A stretch of DNA of 37,343 nt from RGIG4140 sp045532865 (GCA_045532865.1 JAZSGT010000066.1:1-37343), one strand, 5' to 3'; positions 17,957 to 25,467 are shown, counted from the stretch's first letter. A program made the numbers and translations. The notes: generated by a model from the sequence alone, not told the origin.

Positions 17957-18586
17957 ATGAAAGTTTTAATGATAAACGGTAGTTCAAATGAGAACGGGTG
18001 TACTTATACAGCTTTAAATGAAATTGCAAACATGTTAGAGCTGGAGAATATTGAAAGTGAAATTTTACAATTAGGTGTTCATTCTTATCATGATTGTACA
18101 GGGTGTGGAGCTTGTAGAAGTTCTTTAGATGGAAAATGCATTTTTGATGATGATATTGTAAATACGCTGATTGAAAAAGCAAAAGAAGCTGATGGTTTTG
18201 TTTTTGGAACACCAGTTTATTATGCACATCCATCTGGTCGATTGCTTTCGGTATTAGATAGAGCTTTTTTTGCTGGGAGCAAAAATTTTGCTTTTAAACC
18301 AGCTGCTGCTATTGCTTCTGCAAGAAGGGCAGGCACAACAGCTTCTTTAGATGTGATTAATAAATATTTTACAATTAATCAAATGCCTATTGTATCTTCT
18401 AGCTATTGGAATATGGTTCATGGAAGAACACCTGAAGATGTTTTGAAAGATGAAGAGGGTTTACAAACAATGCGCCATTTGGCAAAAAATATGGCTTATT
18501 TTTTAAAATTGATTGAACTTGGCAAACAAAATGGTATAGTTCCACCTGTGAATGAAAAAGAATTTATGACAAATTTTATTCGTTGA
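17957..18586 (+). CDS. NAD(P)H-dependent flavoprotein with a four-cysteine iron-sulfur motif
   Basis: Flavodoxin-fold oxidoreductase of the NADPH-dependent FMN reductase / iron-sulfur flavoprotein group. It has 209 aa. The N-terminus, VLMINGSSNENGCTYTAL, is the FMN phosphate-binding loop. It is followed by C47-x2-C50-x2-C53-x7-C61, the compact cysteine motif that holds a 4Fe-4S cluster in Isf-type proteins, and by GTPVYYAHPSG, the flavin-ring segment. A soluble redox role is likely; the substrate cannot be told from sequence. It starts 9 bases after rsmB and ends at a strong terminator. Confidence 0.8.
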   Translation: MKVLMINGSSNENGCTYTALNEIANMLELENIESEILQLGVHSYHDCTGCGACRSSLDGKCIFDDDIVNTLIEKAKEADGFVFGTPVYYAHPSGRLLSVLDRAFFAGSKNFAFKPAAAIASARRAGTTASLDVINKYFTINQMPIVSSSYWNMVHGRTPEDVLKDEEGLQTMRHLAKNMAYFLKLIELGKQNGIVPPVNEKEFMTNFIR

Positions 18587-18590
18587 AACA

Positions 18591-18618
18591 AAAAAAGAGC
18601 CTTTTACGGCTCTTTTTT
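18591..18618. terminator. Bidirectional intrinsic terminator
   Basis: AAAAAAGAGCC-TTTTAC-GGCTCTTTTTT: a stem of about 10 bp with A-run and T-run on opposite sides, so it can terminate both the rsmB/flavoprotein transcript and the convergent parE-operon transcript, whose last stop codon overlaps it by two bases. Confidence 0.93.
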
Positions 18619-19900
18619 AATTTTTAATTTCTTTCCATTCATTCTCTTTTATATGCTGCAGTTTTAGAATGTATCCATTATCAAAATGCAGGATTTTAAA
18701 TGAAGAAGAGTCATTTGTTAAAGTGGCACATTGATTAATAGTCATTTTACAGAATCTGTTTTCACCAACTTTGATGAGCCAATAATTTGCGTATGGTTCA
18801 TCATAATTTACAAATAATGAATTTTCGTGTATCCATTTTTTTGTCTTTTCAAATGAATAAAGATTCTTATCAGTTACTAATTTTGCCTTTTTTAATGTAG
18901 TAAGATAAGGATCATGATTTGTTCGTTGAATATAAGATAAAATTTCTCCTTTATTTTGATTGAAAAACAAAGAAGAACCAAAACCAGAAACTTTTTCTGG
19001 TTTTAAATCACCTAGAATGAGTAATTCATAAGGAATATGAGAATCTAATGGTTTAATCCCTGGACAAAAATGATTTAAAATTTCTTGAGTTGGTGTTTGG
19101 TTTTTGTTTGGGTGTGGTTTATAAAACCAGTTATATTGAGGATTTTTTTTGCAATCATCTTTAAGTGATGCTAGTTGAGCTGGCTCAAATGTATGATATT
19201 CGTTAACTCCAAGTATGTAGATCGCATTTTTTGTTTTTGAAAGAAGTTTTTTGTATTTTTCTAAATCAAATCCAGCCAGTTCAAATAATTCATTTTTTTC
19301 CTCAGGTGATAAAAATTCTCTAAGTTGATAAAAATCAAGAGGAATAATTCGGATATTGTTTGAAATTTCGTTTAATGTTGAACATCTTATTAAAGGATTT
19401 TTCTTATCACAAAGAATGTTGAAATTACCCCAAATATGTAAATTTTTTTTAATTTTTGGTTCATTATTCAAAAGGTAGTCTTGTGATGTATTCCACCAAA
19501 TATAACCAGCAGAGTCTTCGTAAATATGAACAATTTTTATATCTTTTGAAAATTCTTTTTGAAGATTGTCTAAAATAAAACTATGATGTAAATTATAATG
19601 CAGAATGATTTTGATACGTTTATATTCTTCTTTATATTTGCGAATAGTGTCAAAAATTTCGTCTTGATCAAGTGTAAAAAGAGTATTTTTGTATTTGTTT
19701 TTATTCATTATGTGATGATTAAATCGGCGCCAAAAAACAATTTTTAAATCATTTTCTGATTGATTGATAAAATTTATCATTTGGAAAAAAGAAGGCGTTG
19801 TTGCCATATCATGATAAATATGAATAACTTTTGGTTGTGATAGAAAAGCAAGAAATATCAAACAAAAAACGGCTAAGATTTTCTTTTTGAATGGAGACAT
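18617..19900 (-). CDS. Membrane-anchored GT80-like sialyltransferase
   Basis: Probable CMP-sugar-dependent glycosyltransferase of 427 aa. Residues 8-21 form an uncleaved-looking hydrophobic anchor. GT80/GT52-type landmarks occur in order: IYHDMATTPSFFQMINFI (26-43, resembling the N-terminal DHASLPTLQQ segment of GT80), YEDSAG (127-132, where D129 sits at the D/E-D/E-G catalytic-base motif), YKPHP (260-264, HP motif, H263 the expected acid), and IPYELLI followed by SGFGSSLFF (E292 and S309-S310). From memory, the Glu-to-Ser spacing (17) equals that of Pasteurella PmST1 (E338, S355). The A/Y-D-G motif is imperfect, so sugar specificity (sialic acid or a related nonulosonate) is open. AGGTG precedes the ATG. 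It is last in the parE operon. Confidence 0.66.
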   Translation of the reverse strand: MSPFKKKILAVFCLIFLAFLSQPKVIHIYHDMATTPSFFQMINFINQSENDLKIVFWRRFNHHIMNKNKYKNTLFTLDQDEIFDTIRKYKEEYKRIKIILHYNLHHSFILDNLQKEFSKDIKIVHIYEDSAGYIWWNTSQDYLLNNEPKIKKNLHIWGNFNILCDKKNPLIRCSTLNEISNNIRIIPLDFYQLREFLSPEEKNELFELAGFDLEKYKKLLSKTKNAIYILGVNEYHTFEPAQLASLKDDCKKNPQYNWFYKPHPNKNQTPTQEILNHFCPGIKPLDSHIPYELLILGDLKPEKVSGFGSSLFFNQNKGEILSYIQRTNHDPYLTTLKKAKLVTDKNLYSFEKTKKWIHENSLFVNYDEPYANYWLIKVGENRFCKMTINQCATLTNDSSSFKILHFDNGYILKLQHIKENEWKEIKN

Positions 19901-19910
19901 TTTTTTTCAC

Positions 19911-20477
19911 CTATTCTTGATAACATCTTTTTTGAAATTTTTGAAAATATTTTAATATTTTTTCACAAATTTCTTCAGGTGTTTTATCTGTTGTATCTAC
20001 AATTAGATCAAAATTTGCCTCATTATCGATATCTACATGATAGAGTTTTTTAAACCGTTCAACTTCTAAAGCTCGTCTCATTTTCAAATCAGTTTCAGCT
20101 TCGTCAACACTTTTATAAGCCCGTTCTTCTGTTCGTGTTTTATCATTAAAAATACGCTCAGCAGCAACACGTGTATCAATATTGAGTTTGACTTTAAAAG
20201 ATGAGGGAATAAAGAAAAAAGCCAACCTTGAATCCACAACAAAATTTTTATCTTCCATAACAAGTGTTTTAAAAACAGAATCAATTTGTTCATCAATACT
20301 TGTATCCGTCATTGAAAGTTTGTTTAATTCAAGAGTTGTAATGCCTCTTTCTTGTGCAATTTTGCGTTGCGCGCTTCCAGTTGAATAAAAAGTGTATCCC
20401 AGTTTTTGTGCAAGCATTTTTCCAACGGTTGATTTCCCACTGCCAAGCATGCCAGAAAGTGAAATAATAAAATGCAT
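19911..20477 (-). CDS. Cytidylate-kinase-like P-loop kinase, archaeal type
   Basis: Small nucleotide kinase of 188 aa resembling archaeal-type (d)CMP kinase / the cytidylate-kinase-like family. It has the P-loop GMLGSGKSTVGKML (9-22), YSTGSAQRKIAQERG in the place of the substrate-binding SAGDxFR segment, SIDEQID, FVVDSRLAFFF, a lid with several Arg, and ERFKKLYHVDIDNEANFDLIVDT near the C-terminus. The start is ATG 20477, because AAGGGGGA (20492-20485) lies 7 bases upstream; the in-frame ATG at 20498 has no ribosome-binding site. It lies 24 bases after parE and 10 bases before the sialyltransferase-like gene. It could recycle the CMP that such a transferase releases (inference). An adenylate-kinase-like role cannot be excluded. 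Confidence 0.68.
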   Translation of the reverse strand: MHFIISLSGMLGSGKSTVGKMLAQKLGYTFYSTGSAQRKIAQERGITTLELNKLSMTDTSIDEQIDSVFKTLVMEDKNFVVDSRLAFFFIPSSFKVKLNIDTRVAAERIFNDKTRTEERAYKSVDEAETDLKMRRALEVERFKKLYHVDIDNEANFDLIVDTTDKTPEEICEKILKYFQKFQKRCYQE

Positions 20478-20484
20478 TTGTTTG

Positions 20485-20492
20485 TCCCCCTT
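20485..20492 (-). promoter_or_regulatory. Ribosome-binding site that sets the kinase start
   Basis: AAGGGGGA on the minus strand, 7 bases before ATG 20477. It falls inside the longer reading frame starting at 20498 and so argues against that start. Confidence 0.8.
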
Positions 20493-20501
20493 ATACATTT
20501 T

Positions 20502-22490
20502 TTATATATCTAAGTTTTCAACAAAACGAGCATGTTCTTGTATAAACTGGAATCTATATTCTGGTTTGGTTCCCATCAATCTTGAAACAATATTTTTTGT
20601 ATATGCTGCTTCTTCAGCTTCTTCCTCTGTTGTTTTATGAGGAACAATGACCCTGAGAAGAGTTCTTTTCTTTGGATCCATTGTTGTTTCTTTTAATTGA
20701 TGTGGTGGCATTTCTCCCAAGCCTTTAAAACGTGAAATATCAACATTTTTTGCATTTTTGAAAACGTTTTTAAGTACAGCTTCTTTTTCTGCATCATCAG
20801 CGGCATAGACAGATTTTCCACCTTGTGTTAATCGATAAAGAGGAGGAAGAGCAATAAAGAGATGCCCATTTTCAATCAACTTTGGCATTTCTTGATAGAA
20901 GAATGACATAAGTAGAGAAGCAATATGAGCGCCATCAACATCAGCATCTGTCATGATAATGACTTTTTCATAACGAAGGGCATCTTCATTATATTTATCC
21001 CGGCGACCACAGCCCAAAGCTTCGGTCATATCTTTAATTTCTTCATTCGCCAAAATTTTATCTTGCGAAGCACTGATTACATTTAAAATTTTACCTCTTA
21101 ATGGTAAAATTGCTTGTGTTTCACGATTGCGAGCTTGTTTGGCTGAACCACCAGCAGAATCCCCTTCAACCAAGAACAATTCTGTTCCTGTTGTTTTGTT
21201 ATGAGAGCAATCAGCTAACTTACCAGGAAGACGCAATTTTTTTGTTGCACTGGCACGAACTGTTTCAAGTGTTTTTTTCTTACGTTTTCTCTCTTCAGCT
21301 CTTTCAACAATATAATCCAATAAAGCATTGGCAGATTTAATATCACGGCTGAGCCAATGGTCAAATGGATCTTTAATTGCATTTTCAACCAAACGAGCAG
21401 CGCTTGTTGTAACGAGTTTTTCTTTTGTCTGTCCCTGGAATTGTGGATCTTTTATAAAAACAGAAAGCATAACGCCGGCTGTATTTAAAATATCATCAGC
21501 TGTAATATCGGCTGCTTTTTTATTCCCAGACATTTCAGCGTAAGCTCTTAATGATTTTGTAAGACCAGCTCTTAAACCTGTTTCATGCGTTCCACCAAGA
21601 GGTGTCACAACAGTGTTACAGTATGAGTATGAAAAACCATCTTTAAAATCGTCTGGCCAACAAATTGCCCATTCAACAGCGCCTTCATTATCCGGTAATT
21701 CAACTCTACCAGCAAATGGTTTGGGTGTAACAGTTGTTCTGTCTTTGATTAAATAGTCTAAAAAGTCTGCAATCCCATTGGGGAATTTTAAAATTTGTTC
21801 AGCAGGTGTTTTGTCATCTGTTCCAATAAGAGAAGAATCGCATGACCAACGAATTTCAACCCCTCTAAATAAGAAGGCTTTTGTTCTGCTCATTCTAAAA
21901 AGAGTTGATGGTTTGAATTTTGTTGTTTCGCCAAAAATTTCTGTATCAGGGATAAAAGAAACACTTGTCCCACGTCTATTGCTAACAGGACCAACACACA
22001 CCAAATCTGTAATAGGTTTGCCTTGTTTATATTCTTGACGATAAAGTTTTTTCTCTCTTGCGACCTCAATAATCATGTGAGAAGAAAGAGCGTTCACAGC
22101 TGATAATCCAACGCCATGAAGCCCACCTGAAACAGCATAAGCATTACCTCCAAATTTACCACCGGAGTGTAAAGTTGTTGTAATGACTTCTAAAGCAGAT
22201 TTGTCAGGATATTTGGGATGGGGATCAACTGGAATCCCACGACCATTATCCTTAACGGTGACGTATCCATCAGCGTTTAAGTTAACTTCAATGTTTGTAG
22301 CATAACCAGCGACAGCTTCATCCATTGCATTATCAATGATTTCAGCAACTAAATGGTGATAGGCTCTTTCGTCAATACCACCGATATACATCCCTGGCCG
22401 TTTGCGAACAGGCTCCAACCCTTCCAGAACTTCAATATCTCTGGCAGAGTACTCGTTTTTTTCTTGTGTAGCATTAAATAAATCAGACAT
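20502..22490 (-). CDS. parE: DNA topoisomerase IV subunit B ParE
   Basis: ATPase subunit of topoisomerase IV, which decatenates daughter chromosomes. It has 662 aa. The GHKL ATPase is visible as EIIDNAMDEA, VKDNGRGIPVD and SGGLHGVGLSAVNAL. The transducer domain follows, and the TOPRIM part has EGDSAGGSAKQARNRETQAILPLRG-type sequence and TDADVDGAHI. The C-terminus reads QLKETTMDP and LMGTKPEYRFQFIQE, as in ParE. GyrB has the same architecture, but length and these end segments favour ParE. parC is not adjacent. There is no clear Shine-Dalgarno sequence; a promoter at 22497-22525 would start transcription at about the ATG. Confidence 0.9.
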   Translation of the reverse strand: MSDLFNATQEKNEYSARDIEVLEGLEPVRKRPGMYIGGIDERAYHHLVAEIIDNAMDEAVAGYATNIEVNLNADGYVTVKDNGRGIPVDPHPKYPDKSALEVITTTLHSGGKFGGNAYAVSGGLHGVGLSAVNALSSHMIIEVAREKKLYRQEYKQGKPITDLVCVGPVSNRRGTSVSFIPDTEIFGETTKFKPSTLFRMSRTKAFLFRGVEIRWSCDSSLIGTDDKTPAEQILKFPNGIADFLDYLIKDRTTVTPKPFAGRVELPDNEGAVEWAICWPDDFKDGFSYSYCNTVVTPLGGTHETGLRAGLTKSLRAYAEMSGNKKAADITADDILNTAGVMLSVFIKDPQFQGQTKEKLVTTSAARLVENAIKDPFDHWLSRDIKSANALLDYIVERAEERKRKKKTLETVRASATKKLRLPGKLADCSHNKTTGTELFLVEGDSAGGSAKQARNRETQAILPLRGKILNVISASQDKILANEEIKDMTEALGCGRRDKYNEDALRYEKVIIMTDADVDGAHIASLLMSFFYQEMPKLIENGHLFIALPPLYRLTQGGKSVYAADDAEKEAVLKNVFKNAKNVDISRFKGLGEMPPHQLKETTMDPKKRTLLRVIVPHKTTEEEAEEAAYTKNIVSRLMGTKPEYRFQFIQEHARFVENLDI

Positions 22491-22496
22491 AGGCTC

Positions 22497-22525
22497 ATAT
22501 TAAACAAAATCTTTTCAAAAAGCAA
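22497..22525 (-). promoter_or_regulatory. Sigma-70 promoter of the parE operon
   Basis: On the minus strand: TTGCTT (22525-22520), a 17-base spacer, then TAATAT (22502-22497). Predicted transcription start is about 22490, the A of the parE ATG, so the message would be leaderless or nearly so. Confidence 0.6.
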
Positions 22526-22587
22526 GCAAAAAAAACAGGGTTTGTGGGTGTTTTTTTTAGTGTTTTAAAAAGGAATAAAAATATTTT

Positions 22588-22616
22588 TTGACAATCAAAA
22601 TTTAAAAGGGGATATT
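22588..22616 (+). promoter_or_regulatory. Possible second gltX promoter
   Basis: TTGACA (22588-22593), a 17-base spacer, then GATATT (22611-22616, 4 of 6 matches). It lies in tandem 33 bases upstream of the stronger gltX promoter. Confidence 0.35.
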
Positions 22617-22620
22617 GCAT

Positions 22621-22649
22621 TTGACAAAATGAAAGAATGGGTGTAATAT
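22621..22649 (+). promoter_or_regulatory. gltX: Main gltX promoter, near-consensus sigma-70
   Basis: TTGACA (22621-22626), a 17-base spacer, TAATAT (22644-22649). The -10 box lies inside the longest reading frame (from 22637), which shows that the 22637 ATG cannot be translated from this transcript. Confidence 0.85.
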
Positions 22650-22671
22650 CTTTGCAATTTAATATTGTAGA

Positions 22672-22677
22672 AAAGGA
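22672..22677 (+). promoter_or_regulatory. gltX: Ribosome-binding site deciding the gltX start
   Basis: AAAGGA is too close to the ATG at 22679 (about 2 bases) and well spaced (about 8) from the ATG at 22685, which is therefore the chosen start. Confidence 0.75.
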
Positions 22678-22684
22678 TATGAAT

Positions 22685-24325
22685 ATGACCCCTGAAATTA
22701 TTGATTTACTCTTTCCAAATCCATTACCAAGTGTTTCTGAAATTGAAGCAAAATATCCAGCTCGTCAGTTAGAAGCTGGACAAAAAGTAACACGTGTCGC
22801 GCCAAGTCCAACAGGTTTTATGCATGTTGGGGGTATTTATGCTGCCTTGATGAGTGAGCGTGTTGCTCACCAAAGTGGTGGTGTTTTTTATTTAAGGGTT
22901 GAAGATACGGATCAAAAACGTAAAGTGGAAGGGGCAACAGAAGTTATTTCAACATCTCTTTCTCGTTATGGAATTTTTGCTGATGAAGGTGTTGATAAAG
23001 ATGGGAATAGTTATGGACCATATGGTTCTTATACGCAAAGTGAAAGAAAAGAAATTTATCAAGCTTATGCAAAAAAATTATTAGAAGAAGGTCAAGCTTA
23101 TCCTTGTTTTTGTGCTGCTGAAGATTTGGATTTAATGCGTAAAATTCAAGAAAAACAATTTATGAGACCTGGGTATTATGGGCGTTTTGCAAAATGCAGA
23201 ACTTTGTCAGATGATGAAATTTTGGAAAAATTGAAAGCAGGAATGCCTTGGGTATTGAGATTTAAATCTCCTGGAAATAATGAAAAAAGAATGGTGATTA
23301 AAGACCTTTTAAAAGGGGATATCAATATGCCAGAAAGTGATTTGGATGTTGTTATTTTAAAAGGGGATGGGTTGCCAACATATCATTTTGCACATGCTGT
23401 TGATGATCATTTGATGGGGACAACACATGTTATTCGTGGGGATGAATGGATTTCATCTGTGCCACTTCATATTCAACTTTTTGTTGCTTTGGGTTGGAAA
23501 GCACCTAAATATGGGCATTATGCAACGCTTCAAAAATTGGATAATGGCAATAAACGTAAACTTTCTAAACGCCATGATCCAGAAGCAAATATTGTTTATT
23601 TTTGGGAAAAAGGATATCCTGAAAAAGCATTGATTGAATACTTGTTAAATTTGATTAACGCTTCTTTTGAGGATTGGCGTAACAAAAATCCAGAAAAAGA
23701 TGCTTTTGAATATCCAATGAGCTTTAGTAAAATTTCAAATACGGCTGGAGCATTGTTTGATTTTCAAAAATTGCACAGTATTTCAAAAGAAGTTGTGGCA
23801 AAAATGTCAGCTGATGAAGTGTATGCTGCTGTCCTTAACTGGGCAAAAGAATATAATAAAGAGTTTGCTGATAAATTAGAAGCACAAAAAGAATATGTAA
23901 CATCTATTTTGAATATTGAACGAAATATTGGTAAAAAATCTCGTAAAGATTTGATTAAATGGGAAGATGTTGAGTCTGATATTTCTTATTTCTTTGCTGA
24001 TTGGGTAAGACCTGATTTGAATGGTTATAAAGATGAACTTCCAGTTTCAGAAGAAGAAATGAAACAAATAGGGGCTGATTTTATGGCTATTTATAATAAA
24101 GATGATGATAAAGATTCTTGGTTTAAAAAAGTTCAAGAAGTTGCTTTAAAACATGGGTTTGCAGCTGATACAAAATCATATAAAGAAGCACCACAAAATT
24201 ATCGAGGAAGCATTATTGATGTTGCAAATGTGTTGCGTGTTTTGGTAACGGGTCGAACAAAAAGCCCTGATTTATATGCAATTATGCAAATAATGCCAGA
24301 GGATTTACTTGCAACAAGATTATAA
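22685..24325 (+). CDS. gltX: Glutamyl-tRNA synthetase, clostridial-type
   Basis: Class I aminoacyl-tRNA synthetase that charges tRNA-Glu (and possibly tRNA-Gln). It has 546 aa with start ATG 22685. The N-terminus carries a leader DLLFPNPLPSVSEIEAKYPAR before VTRVAPSPTGFMHVGG (HIGH motif H47-V-G-G50). QSGGVFYLRVEDTDQKR, GYYGRFAKCR, TYHFAHAVDDHLMGTTHVIRGDEW and KLSKR (292-296, KMSKS loop) follow. The leader with its EIEAKYPAR-like segment and the overall length match the roughly 550-aa GluRS of Lachnospiraceae and relatives more than the roughly 470-aa proteobacterial enzyme. It has its own promoter and terminator. Confidence 0.94.
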   Translation: MTPEIIDLLFPNPLPSVSEIEAKYPARQLEAGQKVTRVAPSPTGFMHVGGIYAALMSERVAHQSGGVFYLRVEDTDQKRKVEGATEVISTSLSRYGIFADEGVDKDGNSYGPYGSYTQSERKEIYQAYAKKLLEEGQAYPCFCAAEDLDLMRKIQEKQFMRPGYYGRFAKCRTLSDDEILEKLKAGMPWVLRFKSPGNNEKRMVIKDLLKGDINMPESDLDVVILKGDGLPTYHFAHAVDDHLMGTTHVIRGDEWISSVPLHIQLFVALGWKAPKYGHYATLQKLDNGNKRKLSKRHDPEANIVYFWEKGYPEKALIEYLLNLINASFEDWRNKNPEKDAFEYPMSFSKISNTAGALFDFQKLHSISKEVVAKMSADEVYAAVLNWAKEYNKEFADKLEAQKEYVTSILNIERNIGKKSRKDLIKWEDVESDISYFFADWVRPDLNGYKDELPVSEEEMKQIGADFMAIYNKDDDKDSWFKKVQEVALKHGFAADTKSYKEAPQNYRGSIIDVANVLRVLVTGRTKSPDLYAIMQIMPEDLLATRL

Positions 24326-24342
24326 ATGATATTTGTTTTTAT

Positions 24343-24378
24343 AAAAAGCGTTTAAGATTTCTTGAACGCTTTTTTTTT
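24343..24378 (+). terminator. Intrinsic terminator after gltX
   Basis: AAAAAGCGTTTAAG pairs with CTTGAACGCTTTTT around a 4-base loop (one mismatch), followed by a run of T. Confidence 0.9.
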
Positions 24379-24407
24379 GTTGCTTAAAAATATTTTATCG
24401 AATTAAG

Positions 24408-24436
24408 TTGACAAAAATAAAAAAGAGGTGTATACT
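24408..24436 (+). promoter_or_regulatory. Strong promoter of the small-membrane-protein genes
   Basis: TTGACA (24408-24413), a 17-base spacer, TATACT (24431-24436). Predicted start is near 24443, about 26 bases before the first small ORF. It is one of the two best promoters in the window. Confidence 0.85.
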
Positions 24437-24468
24437 ATGTTTAAGTTAGATAAATTAAGGAGTATTTA

Positions 24469-24645
24469 ATGCAAAGAAGAGAAGAAAAACCAATGTCAAA
24501 AACAACAGCAAATGTTCTGATTGGTGTTTTGGTAAGTGGGTTATGTTTAGGGATGGTAAAAGGATGTCTAGGAGTTGAAAAGGTAAAACAAGATAAATCT
24601 GTCCCTGTAATGAATGTAAAAACAAATGGTCGAGTGGACCGGTAG
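24469..24645 (+). CDS. Small single-pass membrane protein, 58 aa, unrecognised
   Basis: Unrecognised. The reading frame begins at ATG 24469, with a perfect AAGGAG (24457-24462) 6 bases upstream, behind a consensus promoter. The product has a charged N-terminus (MQRREEKPMSK), one hydrophobic segment (about residues 14-33, with Cys at 26 and 33) and a basic polar tail ending GRVDR. The second Met (24493) lacks a ribosome-binding site. A second tiny membrane-protein ORF follows 17 bases after the stop. The promoter, ribosome-binding site, hydrophobic segment and closing terminator together make it likely to be real. No function is proposed. Confidence 0.62.
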   Translation: MQRREEKPMSKTTANVLIGVLVSGLCLGMVKGCLGVEKVKQDKSVPVMNVKTNGRVDR

Positions 24646-24662
24646 ACGAAAGCGAGGGTAGC

Positions 24663-24779
24663 ATGAAAAATATTAAGACACAACAAGGAATGGATGTAAA
24701 AGCAATTGCTGTTCATTTAGGGTTGATTGCTGTGTTAACTCTTGCTTGGACAATGCACTTGTATTTTATGATGTTCTAA
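24663..24779 (+). CDS. Small membrane peptide, 38 aa, unrecognised
   Basis: Unrecognised. It starts at ATG 24663 after GAGGGT (about 5-base spacing) and sits 17 bases behind the 58-aa ORF on the same presumed transcript. A 15-residue polar N-terminus (MKNIKTQQGMDVKAI) is followed by a hydrophobic helix (AVHLGLIAVLTLAW) and an aromatic/Met-rich end, TMHLYFMMF. This fits a one-helix membrane peptide. Being so short, it could still be spurious. A hairpin terminator follows 16 bases later, consistent with a dedicated two-gene transcript. Confidence 0.52.
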   Translation: MKNIKTQQGMDVKAIAVHLGLIAVLTLAWTMHLYFMMF

Positions 24780-24795
24780 GTGCTTTATTTGGGTT

Positions 24796-24844
24796 AAAAA
24801 AAGCAATGGTTTTTTATTTTTTAAAAAGCTGTTGCTTTTTTTTA
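24796..24844 (+). terminator. Intrinsic terminator after the small ORFs
   Basis: AAAAAAAGCAA pairs with TTGCTTTTTTT, and the inner bases (GGTTTTTT with AAAAAGCT) extend the stem. A T-run ends the structure. Confidence 0.82.
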
Positions 24845-24860
24845 TAAAACTAGGTAAAAT
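24832..24860 (+). promoter_or_regulatory. frr: Probable frr promoter
   Basis: TTGCTT (24832-24837), a 17-base spacer, TAAAAT (24855-24860). The -35 box overlaps the downstream arm of the preceding terminator. Confidence 0.5.
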
Positions 24861-24894
24861 AACCTCATTATTTATTTTTTAAGAGGAAATTATT

Positions 24895-25455
24895 ATGACA
24901 TATTCAGAAATTAAATCAGACATGCAACTTCGCTTGTCCAAAACTCAAGAAGCGTTGAAAAAAGATTTTTCAGGTCTTCGTACAGGTCGTGCAACAACAG
25001 CATTGTTGGATGGTGTTATGGTTGAATCGTATGGTGCTATTGTTCCATTAAATCAAGTTGGTAACGTTGCTGTTTCAGATGCAAGAATGTTGACAGTTTC
25101 TGTTTGGGACAAGTCAATGATTAAAAAAGTTGAAAAAGCAATTGTTGAAGCTGGTCTTGGTTTAAACCCAATGAATGATGGTATTGTTATTCGTATTCCA
25201 ATTCCACCATTATCTGAAGAACGCCGTGTTGAGTTGATTAAAATTGCTGGTAAATATACAGAAACAGCTCGTGTTTCAGTTCGTAATTTGCGCCGTGATG
25301 CATTAGATGGTATTAAAAAACTTAAAAATGATAATGAAATTACAGAAGATGAGCAAAAACGTTACGAAACTGAAATTCAAAAAATGACAGATGAAGGTAT
25401 TAAAGCTTTGGATGATGCATTAAAAGCGAAAGAAGTTGAAATTAAGCAAATCTAA
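24895..25455 (+). CDS. frr: Ribosome recycling factor
   Basis: Splits post-termination ribosomes together with EF-G. It has 186 aa, full length. The three-helix bundle and hinge segments are recognisable: FSGLRTGRATTALLDG, YGAIVPLNQVGNVAVSDARMLTV, GIVIRIPIPPLSEERRVEL and ARVSVRNLRRDALDGIKKL. GAGG upstream supports ATG 24895. The usual rpsB-tsf-pyrH-frr arrangement is broken: neither pyrH nor uppS is adjacent, and frr appears monocistronic, with its own promoter and terminator. Confidence 0.97.
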   Translation: MTYSEIKSDMQLRLSKTQEALKKDFSGLRTGRATTALLDGVMVESYGAIVPLNQVGNVAVSDARMLTVSVWDKSMIKKVEKAIVEAGLGLNPMNDGIVIRIPIPPLSEERRVELIKIAGKYTETARVSVRNLRRDALDGIKKLKNDNEITEDEQKRYETEIQKMTDEGIKALDDALKAKEVEIKQI

Positions 25456-25467
25456 TAATGTCTTAAT

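Noticed and set aside
22637..22684. Longer GluRS start at ATG 22637
   Set aside because: The -10 box TAATAT of the near-consensus promoter lies inside this stretch, so the transcript starts downstream of it; the ribosome-binding site fits ATG 22685.
24441..24716. 91-aa reading frame on the minus strand
   Set aside because: It is antisense to the two small membrane ORFs, has no promoter or ribosome-binding site and reads through their strong + strand signals.
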